Counted from the first letter of the stretch, positions 1 through 6,576 are shown. The stretch is 12,003 bases of DNA from an uncultured Eubacteriales bacterium (GCA_900550585.1 URST01000064.1:1-12003), one strand, 5' to 3'. Notes: generated by a model from the sequence alone, not told the origin. A program made the numbers and translations.

Positions 1-122
1 TTGGGCACGAACAGGCCGTCCATCACGTCCACATGGACGTAGTCGGCGGTGGAGATGGCCGCGATGTCCCGGGCCAGATGGGCAAAGTCGGCGGACAGGA
101 TGGAGGGAGCGATCTTGATCAT
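1..122 (-). CDS. rpe: Ribulose-phosphate 3-epimerase, N-terminal 40 residues (gene continues off the left edge)
   Basis: Interconverts ribulose-5-phosphate and xylulose-5-phosphate in the cytosolic pentose phosphate pathway. Only the first 40 codons are in the window, read right to left from an ATG at 122. They begin MIKIAPSILSADF, the signature first beta-strand of the family, and continue to HVDVMDGLFVPN, which carries the conserved metal- and substrate-binding His and the catalytic Asp of this TIM-barrel enzyme. An AAAGGAAG ribosome-binding site lies just upstream of the ATG. The gene is divergent from the small membrane protein gene at 449 and is served by the promoter at 302-330, leaving a leader of about 170 nt. 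In many Clostridia rpe follows rsgA; here it has its own promoter instead. Identity is secure from the N-terminus alone; completeness of the rest cannot be judged. Confidence 0.93.
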   Translation of the reverse strand, partial: MIKIAPSILSADFAHLARDIAAISTADYVHVDVMDGLFVP

Positions 123-295
123 GGGAAACTTCCTTTCAGCCGCACGGCAGTGGCCGGGGCGGCATAGTATAAGACGTGCAGACCGCCGCGCATCTGTGCA
201 GAAGGCGCAGCCGGTTTCGCCCGCTGGCGGGGCGGCCTGCCGTTCCGCCCCGGCGGGGCTGACAGAGTCTCGCCGGGGCCGGTGTGGAATATATC
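123..295 (-). promoter_or_regulatory. Structured untranslated leader of rpe, class not recognised
   Basis: This stretch has no convincing gene. On the minus strand, as the predicted rpe leader, it contains a perfect 8-bp inverted repeat (271-278 with 248-255, 15-nt loop) in which a small GAC/GUC hairpin could also form. A second GC-rich hairpin region follows at about 190-240, where GGC/GCC and GCCG/CGGC arms enclose a CCCG/CGGG hairpin. No poly-U terminator is visible before the ribosome-binding site. I compared it mentally with TPP, FMN, cobalamin, glycine, ZTP, c-di-GMP and T-box consensus cores and found no good match. It may be an unclassified cis-regulatory RNA or simply GC-rich sequence that folds. 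Confidence 0.35.
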
Positions 296-301
296 TATCC
301 T

Positions 302-330
302 ATTATACACGGGGCATGGGACGTTTGCAA
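302..330 (-). promoter_or_regulatory. Sigma-A promoter for rpe
   Basis: Read on the minus strand: -35 TTGCAA (325-330), 17-bp spacer, perfect -10 TATAAT (302-307). Transcription would start near 295 and run into rpe, giving an untranslated leader of about 170 nt. Spacing and both hexamers fit the housekeeping consensus well. Confidence 0.8.
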
Positions 331-386
331 GACCGCGCCGTGTGCCGCGAAAATTTGTCTATTTTGTGAATTTTCCATAAAAGGTC

Positions 387-415
387 TTTACCTTTGCTGA
401 CTTTTCCTGTAAAAT
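387..415 (+). promoter_or_regulatory. Sigma-A promoter for the zinc-ribbon membrane protein gene
   Basis: -35 TTTACC (387-392), 17-bp spacer, -10 TAAAAT (410-415), in an AT-rich pocket between divergent genes. Transcription would begin near 422, about 27 nt before the start codon at 449. Confidence 0.65.
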
Positions 416-448
416 GACCCTTTGAGATGAAAAAGCAGGGGGACGGTC

Positions 449-880
449 TTGCGTATGAGTTTTCTGCAAAAAATCGGCAATGCGCTGTCGCGGTTCATGT
501 ACGGACGCAACGGCGCGGATCAGCTGGGACTGACCACCATCTGGGCGGTGCTTTTGCTGGACGTGGCCAACATCTTTATCAAGCAGCAGACCATCCACAC
601 GATCATCAGTTTTCTGTCCACGGTGCTGCTGGTCATGGCGGTCTACCGCGTGTTCTCCCGGAATCTGCAGAAGCGCCGGGCGGAGAACGCCCGCTTTCTG
701 GAGAAGGTCTGGTGGCCCATGAAGCGCCGGGCTGCGGGAAACAGGCAGCAGCGAATGGACAAGGAGCACAAATACTTCACCTGCCCCAACTGCAAAACGG
801 TGTGCCGCGTGCCCCGCGGCAAGGGAAAGATCGTGATCACATGCCCCAAGTGCGGCGGCGAGATCCACGGGAAAAGCTGA
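449..880 (+). CDS. Small membrane protein with C-terminal zinc ribbon, function unknown
   Basis: A 143-residue protein I cannot assign to a named family. Two hydrophobic stretches (about residues 26-45 and 49-69) suggest two membrane segments. A basic amphipathic stretch follows (71-105), then a zinc ribbon with Cys112-x2-Cys115 and Cys132-x2-Cys135 (TCPNC and TCPKC). The layout suggests a membrane-anchored cytoplasmic metal ribbon, possibly for nucleic acid or protein binding; this is inference. The start is a TTG: AGGGGG at 437-442 is 6 nt from TTG 449 but 12 nt from the in-frame ATG at 455, so the TTG is favoured, though the ATG costs only two residues. The gene is monocistronic: its own promoter lies upstream and a strong bidirectional terminator begins 7 nt after the stop. 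Composition matches its neighbours. Confidence 0.85.
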   Translation: MRMSFLQKIGNALSRFMYGRNGADQLGLTTIWAVLLLDVANIFIKQQTIHTIISFLSTVLLVMAVYRVFSRNLQKRRAENARFLEKVWWPMKRRAAGNRQQRMDKEHKYFTCPNCKTVCRVPRGKGKIVITCPKCGGEIHGKS

Positions 881-886
881 ATAAAC

Positions 887-924
887 AAAGCCCTCCGGCG
901 CTGCCGGAGGGCTTTGCTCTTGTT
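887..924 (+). terminator. Bidirectional intrinsic terminator
   Basis: A perfect 13-bp stem (887-899 with 903-915) has a 3-nt loop. On the plus strand the stem ends in TTT and continues GCTCTTGTT. On the minus strand it is followed by a better U-run, TTTGTTTATT. It sits between the stop of the zinc-ribbon gene (880) and the stop of the convergent NlpC/P60 gene (932), so it can serve both. Confidence 0.9.
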
Positions 925-931
925 ACGGGAT

Positions 932-1972
932 TCAGAAGCGGCGGCCGCCTACGAAGTTCCTGCTGTAATAGTTGCTGTTCAGCGAGGAGACGCACACGCA
1001 GTAGCCGTTGCTGCTGGAGGACGAGGCGTGGATGAACTGGTCATCGCCCACATAGATGCCCACATGGGAGGCGGGATAGCTGCCGTCGGAGAAGAACACC
1101 AGGTCGCCGGGCTGCAGCTCGCTGCGGCTGACGTAGGTGCCGTAGTTCAGCTGCGGCGTGGCGCCGTGGGGCAGGGACACGCCCAGCTGGGCGTACACAT
1201 ACATGGTGAAGCCGGAGCAGTCGAAGCCGCTGGGGGATGCGCCGCCGTAGACATAGGGCACACCCATGTACTGGTAGGCGATGCTGACGGCGGAGCTGCC
1301 GTAGCTGCCGGAGGGCACGGTGCTGCTGCCGGTATCGGTGCTGCTGTCCGTGGTGGTGTCCGCAGAGGTGTCCGTGCTGCCGGTGTCGGCGGGCAGGGAG
1401 TCGCCCAGCGTCACATACTGCTGGGCCACATAGCCGGTGGTGCCGTTATAGGAAACGGCGTACCAGCTGCCGTCCTGGGACAATACGGTGACGGAGGTGC
1501 CCCTGGACAGGGTGGCCAGAATGGACGAGGAGGTGCCGGCGCCGCTGCGCAGACGCACATCGGAGCCGTTGATGACGCCGCTGCCCAGTGACTTGGCGCT
1601 CATGGCAGCCGCCTGCTGAGCGGCCTTGGCCTTGGCCTCCGCTTCTGCCTTGGCTTTGGCTTCCGCAGCGGCCTTGGCCTCTGCGGCGGCCTTTTCCTCC
1701 GCCTTGCGCTGGATGGTGGCCACGGCAGTCTCCACCGCGTCCGGCGTGGCCGGTGTCACCACGGCGCACAGCGCCGCACCGGAGGTCATGGCCGGGCCTG
1801 CCGCGTTCTCCAGCTTGGAGGAGGCAGAGGGCAGGGAGACGGATGCATTCAGGGGAATGGCGTGGGCCACCGGCACCACGGAGTTCTTGAACCGTCCGGT
1901 GAGGACGGTGACGCCTGTGACGGCGGAGATCATCACGATAACGGCCAGTGCCGCAGTAAGAGTACGTTTCAT
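932..1972 (-). CDS. Secreted SH3b-NlpC/P60 peptidoglycan endopeptidase
   Basis: A 346-residue exported cell-wall hydrolase that should cleave stem peptides, typically the gamma-D-Glu to diamino acid bond. In order it has: a signal peptide (Lys2-Arg3, hydrophobic core 6-25, likely cleavage after AHA at 36-38); an Ala/Lys/Glu-rich helical segment (88-127) that could be a coiled coil; a bacterial SH3 domain (about 133-190, with VRLRSGAGTSSSIL); a Ser/Thr/Asp/Gly linker (191-224); and a C-terminal NlpC/P60 domain (225-346). The catalytic residues are Cys252 in FDCSGF, His303 in SHVGIY and the third polar residue His315 in IHAS. The start ATG lies 4 nt beyond the stop of the upstream gene, so the two form a translationally coupled operon from the promoter at 2310-2338. 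Family membership is clear; the exact bond cleaved and its role in growth, separation or germination are not. Confidence 0.95.
   Translation of the reverse strand: MKRTLTAALAVIVMISAVTGVTVLTGRFKNSVVPVAHAIPLNASVSLPSASSKLENAAGPAMTSGAALCAVVTPATPDAVETAVATIQRKAEEKAAAEAKAAAEAKAKAEAEAKAKAAQQAAAMSAKSLGSGVINGSDVRLRSGAGTSSSILATLSRGTSVTVLSQDGSWYAVSYNGTTGYVAQQYVTLGDSLPADTGSTDTSADTTTDSSTDTGSSTVPSGSYGSSAVSIAYQYMGVPYVYGGASPSGFDCSGFTMYVYAQLGVSLPHGATPQLNYGTYVSRSELQPGDLVFFSDGSYPASHVGIYVGDDQFIHASSSSSNGYCVCVSSLNSNYYSRNFVGGRRF
1613..1705 (-). repeat. Degenerate Ala-Lys/Ala-Glu coding repeat inside the NlpC/P60 gene
   Basis: About 90 bp made of short, imperfect repeats (GCCTTGGCCTCCGC-like units on the plus strand) encode runs of AEAK, AKAE and AEAK units, residues about 90-120 of the hydrolase. 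It resembles the TolA-like helical spacers of other surface proteins. Length may vary between strains by slippage; this is inference. Confidence 0.6.
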
Positions 1973-1976
1973 AGGC

Positions 1977-2276
1977 TCACAGCTTTCCGGCCAGCGCCCG
2001 CTCCAGCCAGATGGTGCCCACGTCCATGGCGGCGTACAGGCTGTCCTTTTCGGACTTCTTCACCACACGGTCGCGGGAGCGCAGGTCGGGGTCCGTCAGC
2101 TGCAGCTGCACGGATACGCGGGTGGCCACGTCCATGTCCTGCTCCTTTTTGGTGTCCAGGATCTGGAACATGACGATGTATTTGTCAGCCATGCTGCCGT
2201 AGTAGATCAGATTGTCCACCCGGCGCAGGGGATGATTTTTATAGACAAGGCCTTCGCCTTTTTTCACGTCTGCCAT
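1977..2276 (-). CDS. Conserved hypothetical 99-aa protein upstream of the NlpC/P60 gene
   Basis: I do not recognise a named family. The protein begins MADVKKGEGLVYKNHPLRR and is soluble and charged, with no signal peptide or membrane segment. It has a central beta-like stretch (YIVMFQILDTKK), a charged middle (VSVQLQLTDPDLRSRDR) and a C-terminal helix ending WLERALAGKL. The open frame extends upstream to 2345, but the ATG at 2276 is chosen because GGAGG stands 8 nt before it and because the promoter at 2310-2338 lies inside the longer version. The stop is 4 nt from the ATG of the NlpC/P60 hydrolase, so the two are co-transcribed and probably translationally coupled. This suggests, without proving, a link to cell envelope work. 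Confidence 0.8.
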   Translation of the reverse strand: MADVKKGEGLVYKNHPLRRVDNLIYYGSMADKYIVMFQILDTKKEQDMDVATRVSVQLQLTDPDLRSRDRVVKKSEKDSLYAAMDVGTIWLERALAGKL

Positions 2277-2309
2277 GTGAAGTACCTCCGTTGAAAACTT
2301 TGTAACCAA

Positions 2310-2338
2310 ATTGTAACACATCTGCCTGCCGCTGTCAA
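2310..2338 (-). promoter_or_regulatory. Consensus sigma-A promoter for the hypothetical-NlpC/P60 operon
   Basis: Minus strand: perfect -35 TTGACA (2333-2338), 17-bp spacer, -10 TACAAT (2310-2315). The transcript would start near 2303, about 27 nt before the ATG at 2276. This is the strongest promoter match in the window, so constitutive, high expression is likely. Confidence 0.85.
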
Positions 2339-2393
2339 CGCGCACCGGCAGGAAAAATCAGGCATACTCTGCCGAAACAGGGGGGATGTGCAG

Positions 2394-2430
2394 AAAAAAT
2401 GCCGCGCAGCCAGGCCGCGCGGCATTTTTT
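2394..2430 (-). terminator. Intrinsic terminator after ireB
   Basis: A 14-bp inverted repeat (2394-2407 with 2417-2430) has a 9-nt loop. A six-A run on one side and a six-T run on the other make it functional in either direction. It starts 10 nt beyond the ireB stop and separates that transcript from the next promoter at 2338. Confidence 0.92.
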
Positions 2431-2440
2431 ATCACGCATT

Positions 2441-2686
2441 TTACAGCTCCAGATAGCTCTTGACCAGCACCTGCAGCAGCTCGTCCCGGTCGATCTTGCA
2501 GATCAGCGTCCGGGCGGAGTTGTGGTTGGTGATGTAGGTGGGGTCCTCCGACAGGATGTAGCCCACGATCTGGTTGATGGGGTCGTAGCCCTTTTCCTTC
2601 AGGGATTCGTAGACGGTGGTCAGGATGTAGTGGACCTGTTGATCCTTGTCCTCAGCCGCGTTGAACTTTCTGGTGTAATCGTCCAT
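2441..2686 (-). CDS. ireB: IreB family (UPF0297) regulatory phosphoprotein
   Basis: An 81-residue cytosolic protein of the UPF0297/YrzL family. In Enterococcus faecalis, IreB is a substrate of the PASTA Ser/Thr kinase IreK and lowers cephalosporin resistance. The family signature is plain: an N-terminal Thr (Thr5 in DDYTRKF, near the threonines phosphorylated in E. faecalis), then EKGYDPINQIVGYILS, DPTYITNHNSAR and the C-terminal IDRDELLQVLVKSYLEL. Full length for the family is about 80-90 residues. In many Firmicutes the gene sits between alaS and ruvX; here it lies alone downstream of pheT, with its own promoter (2718-2746) and terminator. A GGCGG ribosome-binding site precedes the ATG by about 7 nt. 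The kinase partner is not in the window. Confidence 0.93.
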   Translation of the reverse strand: MDDYTRKFNAAEDKDQQVHYILTTVYESLKEKGYDPINQIVGYILSEDPTYITNHNSARTLICKIDRDELLQVLVKSYLEL

Positions 2687-2717
2687 ATTGGCACCGCCTT
2701 TCTCTCATATCCCTTTC

Positions 2718-2746
2718 AGTATACGCCATTTCCCCGTTTCTGTAAA
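2718..2746 (-). promoter_or_regulatory. Sigma-A promoter for ireB
   Basis: Minus strand: -35 TTTACA (2741-2746), 17-bp spacer, -10 TATACT (2718-2723). The start site would be near 2711, about 25 nt before the ATG at 2686. It lies in the 97-bp gap after pheT, so ireB can be expressed independently. No convincing pheT terminator is visible in this gap, only a 5-bp GCGCC/GGCGC hairpin not directly followed by its T-run, so read-through from pheT may add to expression. Confidence 0.75.
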
Positions 2747-2783
2747 GAGGAAAAACGCGCCGCGCCGGAAAAAGTGGCGCCCG

Positions 2784-5228
2784 TCAGCGGGAGCGCAGCT
2801 CCGCGCCGAAGCGCTTGGTCAGCTTCTTCAGCACGGTGTTGGCGACCTCCTCGATCTCGGCGGAGGTCAGGGTCTTTTCCCGGGAGCCGATGGTGAGCCG
2901 GGCCGTCAGGGACTTCTTGCCCTCCGGCACCTGCTTGCCGCGGTACTCGTCCACGAAAGACGCGCCGTGGAGCAGCTCGTTCTTCACGCCGCCGATGGTC
3001 TGGGCCACATCCGCCCATTTCACCTCGCCGTCCAGCAGGAGGGAGATGTCGTAGTCGGTCATGGGGTACTCGGCCAGGTGGGTGAAGGTATTGGTGCGGG
3101 AGCGCAGGGGTACCAGCGCGTCCTGATCCAGCTGGAACAGCATGACGTTGACGTTCTTGATGCCGCAGGCCATGGACACCCGCTTGCTCAGCAGGGCCAG
3201 GTCGCCGATGTGCTGCTCGCCCAGATAGATGTTCAGCCAGACCACCTCGTCGGCCCACACGGGCTTCTCCACCTGCTTGAGGGTGTAGCTCTCCATGTGG
3301 GTGTAGCGGGGCATCAGCTCCACGACGCCCTTGGCCTTGCGGAACAGGGCCGTCACGTCCTTACCGGCGGACACGAAGGCACCGGCCACGTTCTTGCGCT
3401 GGGAGGGCAGCTTCTCCCGCGCATCATAGGGGGTGGTGTAGTTCTCGTCACGGAACACCTGGGCCGTCTCGAAGATGGCGAAGTCGCCGTAGTACCGCTC
3501 GTTCTTAGCCACAGCCTTGCACAGGTTGGGCAGCAGGGAGGAGCGGATGAAGCGCTCGGCGGGGGACGGTGGCGTGGACAGGGACAGGATGCCGTCGGTG
3601 CTCTGGAGGATGGCGTTGACATACGTCTCGTCCATCCAGGGATAGGTGAAGATCTCCTGCATGCCGCAGCGGATGGAGAGGTATTCCTTGATGTGGCGCT
3701 CCAGATCCTTGTCCAGCTGGTTGATGGCGCCGTCGAAGGAGGTGGTGATGGGCTCGGCCTCGAAGTTCTCGTAGCCGTACATCCGGGCGACCTCCTCCAT
3801 GATGTCGGCCTTGATGCTGACATCGCCGGTGGAGCGCCAGGTGGGTACCACCACATGCATGTTGTCGCCGTCGAAGGTCAGCTGGAAGCCCAGCGGCTCC
3901 AGCTTGTGGGCCACGTCCTCCGGCGTCAGGGTCTTGCCCAGGCGGCGCTCCAGCCAGCTGATGGGCACGTCGATCTCGGCCTTCTTCAGGGGCACGGGGT
4001 ACTGGTCCACCAGACCGGTGACCTGCAGCTCGGGATACAGCTCGCGGAACAGCTGCATGGACAGGTCGAAGGCCTGGTCGCAGCGCTCGGGGTCGATGGC
4101 CTTTTCGTACCGGGCGGAGGCCTCGGTACGGTTGTCGTAGCGCAGGGCGGTACGGCGGATGCCGGCGGCCTGGAAGTTGGCCACCTCCAGAATGACCTTG
4201 CTGGTCTCCGGCAGGATGGAGTCCTTGGCGCCGCCCATGACGCCGGCCAGACCCACGACGCCGGCGTCGTCGGCGATGGTCAGGTCGTCGCTGGTGAGAG
4301 CCAGCTCCTTGCCGTTGAGCAGCAGCAGCTTCTCGCCCTCACCGGCGCGGCGCACGATGACGTGACCGGCGATGTGGTCGGAGTCGAAGGCGTGGGTGGG
4401 CTGGCCCGTGGCCAGCATCACATAGTTGGTGATGTCCACCAGCGCGTTGATGGGCCGCATGCCCACACGCCAGATACGGCTCTGCATCCGGTAGGGGGCG
4501 GGCTTGACGTACAGGCCCTCGATCTGGGCGGAGAGGTAGCGGGGGCAGCGCTCCGCGTCCTCCACGGTGACATGGAACCCGGCGGTGTTTTCCACGTTCC
4601 GGTCGAAGTGGGGGAACTCCTTCATGGGCAGGTGGTACAGCGCCGCCAGCTCACGGGCGATGCCGTAATGGCCCCACAGGTCGGGGCGGTTGGTCATGGA
4701 CTTGTTGTCGATCTCCAGAATGATGTCGTTCAGCTCCAGCGCGTCGGCCAGCGGCGTGCCGGCAGGGGCGTCAAAATCGCTGAGGTCGAGGATGACGGCC
4801 TCACCGTCGGTGGGGAACAGGTCGGCAAGGCCGATCTCCACGGCGCCGCAGATCATGCCGTAGCTGTCCACGCCCCGGAGCTTGCTCTTTTTGATCTCCA
4901 CAGGCTCGCCCTCGCCGTGCCAGCGGCAGACGGAGCCGGGCAGGGCCACGGCCACCTTCATGCCGTCGCGGAGGTTGGAGCCGCCGCAGACGATCTCTTT
5001 GATGTCGCCGCCGCCGATGTCGGTGCGGCAGATACGCAGCTTGTCTGCATTGGGATGGGGCAGGACCTCACGGATCTGGCCCACCACCATGTCGTGGAAC
5101 GAGGCACCCAGGTCGGTGGCGTCCTCCACCTCCACGGTGGACATGGTCAGGTCATAGGCCAGACGCTTCAGGTCCATATCCTCCGGGAGCTGTACATAGT
5201 CCCGGATCCAATTCAGTGATACTTTCAT
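2784..5228 (-). CDS. pheT: Phenylalanine--tRNA ligase beta subunit
   Basis: The large subunit of the alpha2-beta2 enzyme that charges tRNA-Phe in the cytosol; it binds tRNA and edits Tyr-tRNA-Phe. At 814 residues it has the usual bacterial length and all domains: N-terminal MKVSLNWIRDYV; an OB-fold tRNA-binding domain (about 42-148); the B3/4 editing domain (about 213-383, with RPINALVDITNYVM and QPTHAFD); the B5 DNA-binding-like domain (about 410-480, ending DIMEEVARMYGY); the catalytic-like core (about 490-690); and the C-terminal anticodon-binding FDX-ACB domain (about 718-812, YPMTDYDISLLL). The ATG at 5228 has GGGAGGG 8 nt upstream and lies 18 nt beyond the pheS stop, so the two are co-transcribed under the T-box. 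No frameshift or missing domain is seen. Confidence 0.97.
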   Translation of the reverse strand: MKVSLNWIRDYVQLPEDMDLKRLAYDLTMSTVEVEDATDLGASFHDMVVGQIREVLPHPNADKLRICRTDIGGGDIKEIVCGGSNLRDGMKVAVALPGSVCRWHGEGEPVEIKKSKLRGVDSYGMICGAVEIGLADLFPTDGEAVILDLSDFDAPAGTPLADALELNDIILEIDNKSMTNRPDLWGHYGIARELAALYHLPMKEFPHFDRNVENTAGFHVTVEDAERCPRYLSAQIEGLYVKPAPYRMQSRIWRVGMRPINALVDITNYVMLATGQPTHAFDSDHIAGHVIVRRAGEGEKLLLLNGKELALTSDDLTIADDAGVVGLAGVMGGAKDSILPETSKVILEVANFQAAGIRRTALRYDNRTEASARYEKAIDPERCDQAFDLSMQLFRELYPELQVTGLVDQYPVPLKKAEIDVPISWLERRLGKTLTPEDVAHKLEPLGFQLTFDGDNMHVVVPTWRSTGDVSIKADIMEEVARMYGYENFEAEPITTSFDGAINQLDKDLERHIKEYLSIRCGMQEIFTYPWMDETYVNAILQSTDGILSLSTPPSPAERFIRSSLLPNLCKAVAKNERYYGDFAIFETAQVFRDENYTTPYDAREKLPSQRKNVAGAFVSAGKDVTALFRKAKGVVELMPRYTHMESYTLKQVEKPVWADEVVWLNIYLGEQHIGDLALLSKRVSMACGIKNVNVMLFQLDQDALVPLRSRTNTFTHLAEYPMTDYDISLLLDGEVKWADVAQTIGGVKNELLHGASFVDEYRGKQVPEGKKSLTARLTIGSREKTLTSAEIEEVANTVLKKLTKRFGAELRSR

Positions 5229-5246
5229 TTCAGCAGCCCTCCCTCA

Positions 5247-6284
5247 TCAATGGAATTGCTCAAGGAACCGCAGGTCGGCGCTGTGGAACAGGCGGACATC
5301 GTCCACGCCGTAGCGCATCATGACCAGACGGTCCAGACCGATGTTGACATAGAAGCCGGTGTACTCGTCGGGATCCAGGCCGGCAGCCTTCAGGACATTG
5401 GGGTGGGGCGTGCCGCCGGGCATGACCTCGATCCAGCCCACATGCTTGCACACGCTGCAGCCCTTGCCGCCGCAGACCAGGCAGCCCATGTCGATCTCAA
5501 AGCCCGGCTCCACGAAGGGGAAGAAGCCGGCGCGCATCCGCACCGGGACATCCCGGCCGAACACCTTGCTGAGGATGCTCTTGATCATCACCTTGCCGGA
5601 GGCGAAGGTGAAGTCCTTGTCCACGATCAGCGCCTCATACTGGAAGAAGGCGCGCTCGTGACGGGCGTCCGTTGTCTCGTTGCGGTACACCTTGCCGGGG
5701 TAGACGAAGCGGTAGGGGGGCTTGTGGGTCTGCATGTAGCGGACGGAGCCGCCGGTCAGGTGGGGGCGCAGGCACAGCTTGTCCCAGCACTCGCCCTTGT
5801 CATGATCGGCCAGCCAGTAGGTGTCCATGCTCTCGCGGGCGGGGTGGTTGGGAGGGAAGTTCAGGTTGTCGAAGCCGTACAGCTCGCTGGTGATGTCGTC
5901 CTCCTCGTAGATCTCGAAGCCCATGGAGCGGAAGGCGTCGTTCAGGTCGTAGCACATCTGGGTGATGGGGTGCAGGCCGCCGCTGGGGGGCAGCGTGCCC
6001 GGCACGGAGATGTCGAAGTCGGGGTCCACCTCGGACGCCTTCATCTTCAGCTCATTGCGGCGCTCGTCCAGCAGCTGGGTGAGCTGGGCCTTGGCCTGGT
6101 TCACCGCCTTGCCCATCTCCGGGCGCAGGGACACGTCCAGCTTGGGCAGCTCCTTCAGCAGCTCCGTCAGGCTGCCCTGCTTGCCCAGCAGCAGCGCCTT
6201 GACCTCCTGCAGCTCCGGCTCACTGCCGACGGCCTCGATCCGGGCCTTGCCTTCGGTGAGCAGCTTTTCCAGTTTCTCTTTCAT
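5247..6284 (-). CDS. pheS: Phenylalanine--tRNA ligase alpha subunit, with divergent active-site motifs
   Basis: The catalytic subunit of phenylalanyl-tRNA synthetase (345 aa). An N-terminal coiled-coil arm (1-90) binds tRNA and the class II aminoacylation core follows (about 95-345). Motif 2 runs through FVYPGKVYRNETTDARHE and motif 3 is IGLDRLVMMRYGVDDVR. The start ATG at 6284 follows AAAGGAGG by about 12 nt; the frame stays open to 6413 but that part lies within the T-box leader. The first gene of the pheS-pheT operon, it is regulated by the T-box upstream. Odd: RPHLTGGSVR (173-182) stands where E. coli and Thermus have RTHTSxxQVR, MPGGTPHPN where GAGMVHPN is usual, and GFYVNIGLDR (310-319) where GFAFGxGxER is usual. 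The expected pocket Gln and Glu are kept (Gln215, Glu217 in FFQYEA). Gene context and the UUC specifier still make this the Phe enzyme. Confidence 0.96.
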   Translation of the reverse strand: MKEKLEKLLTEGKARIEAVGSEPELQEVKALLLGKQGSLTELLKELPKLDVSLRPEMGKAVNQAKAQLTQLLDERRNELKMKASEVDPDFDISVPGTLPPSGGLHPITQMCYDLNDAFRSMGFEIYEEDDITSELYGFDNLNFPPNHPARESMDTYWLADHDKGECWDKLCLRPHLTGGSVRYMQTHKPPYRFVYPGKVYRNETTDARHERAFFQYEALIVDKDFTFASGKVMIKSILSKVFGRDVPVRMRAGFFPFVEPGFEIDMGCLVCGGKGCSVCKHVGWIEVMPGGTPHPNVLKAAGLDPDEYTGFYVNIGLDRLVMMRYGVDDVRLFHSADLRFLEQFH

Positions 6285-6325
6285 TATAATGTGATGCCTC
6301 CTTTTGAGAGTTTCGCTTTTGGGGA

Positions 6326-6576
6326 TAAAAAAACACCTTTCATCCCACATGACATGGGACGAAAGGCGACGCTTCCGTGGTACCACCCAGCTTCGCGGAC
6401 AAAGCCCGCGCACTCGTTTCCCGTTAACGGAGGATGACCCGTCCGCGCATTTCCTCGCGGCAGCTCCCGGGCGAACACTGCGATGCGTCTCAGGCCGGCT
6501 TGCAGCCGGTGGCCGGCCCTCTCTTGGAGATGCGTGAGCCGCAGATCTTCCCGTTCATCACTTTTTCCTTTGATGC
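6326..6576 (-). promoter_or_regulatory. T-box leader, tRNA-Phe responsive (UUC specifier), controlling pheS-pheT
   Basis: A 5' leader that binds uncharged tRNA and lets transcription continue when Phe-tRNA is low. Read on the minus strand, Stem I has a lower CGGG/CCCG helix (6550-6553 with 6468-6471). The specifier loop has AAGAU on one side (6545-6549) and UGUUCG on the other (6472-6477), placing a UUC (Phe) specifier at 6473-6475. The CUGCG/CGCAG helix comes next, then the AGAGAG bulge region and a distal loop GGCUGCAAG capped by a perfect 7-bp GGCCGGC/GCCGGCC stem. A Stem III hairpin (CGCGG/CCGCG) lies near 6391-6407. The T-box sequence GGGUGGUACC is at 6379-6388; its UGGU fits a tRNA ending A73-CCA, as in tRNA-Phe. 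The terminator follows. Together these make the assignment firm. Confidence 0.95.
6327..6366 (-). terminator. T-box-controlled intrinsic terminator before pheS
   Basis: Minus strand: a 12-bp stem (6355-6366 with 6336-6347, one G-U pair) closes a 7-nt loop and is followed by GTG and seven U residues (6327-6333). It follows the T-box sequence directly and ends about 43 nt before the pheS start. It is the OFF state of the attenuator. Confidence 0.92.

Noticed and set aside
123..295. Cobalamin riboswitch before rpe, suggested by GGCCACTGCC
   Set aside because: The rest of the cobalamin core and the conserved B12-box sequence are missing, and rpe is not a usual target.
119..310. A 63-codon minus-strand frame directly upstream of rpe
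   Set aside because: Its start codon lies inside the rpe -10 region, it has no ribosome-binding site, and its translation is unlike neighbouring proteins; the stretch is better read as leader.
1613..1705. Short repeats considered as a CRISPR or tandem non-coding array
   Set aside because: They lie in frame within the NlpC/P60 gene and encode an Ala/Lys/Glu helix; there are no spacers of uniform length.
2688..5219. A very long (843-codon) open frame on the plus strand opposite pheT
   Set aside because: The minus strand encodes a complete, unmistakable PheT. The opposite frame is low-complexity Gly/Val/His/Gln-rich sequence, as expected from the mirror of GC-rich codons, with no recognisable domain.
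5250..6437. A 395-codon plus-strand open frame opposite pheS and the T-box
   Set aside because: It is antisense to a clear PheS and a clear T-box, and the translation is Val/Ala/Gln/His-rich mirror sequence.
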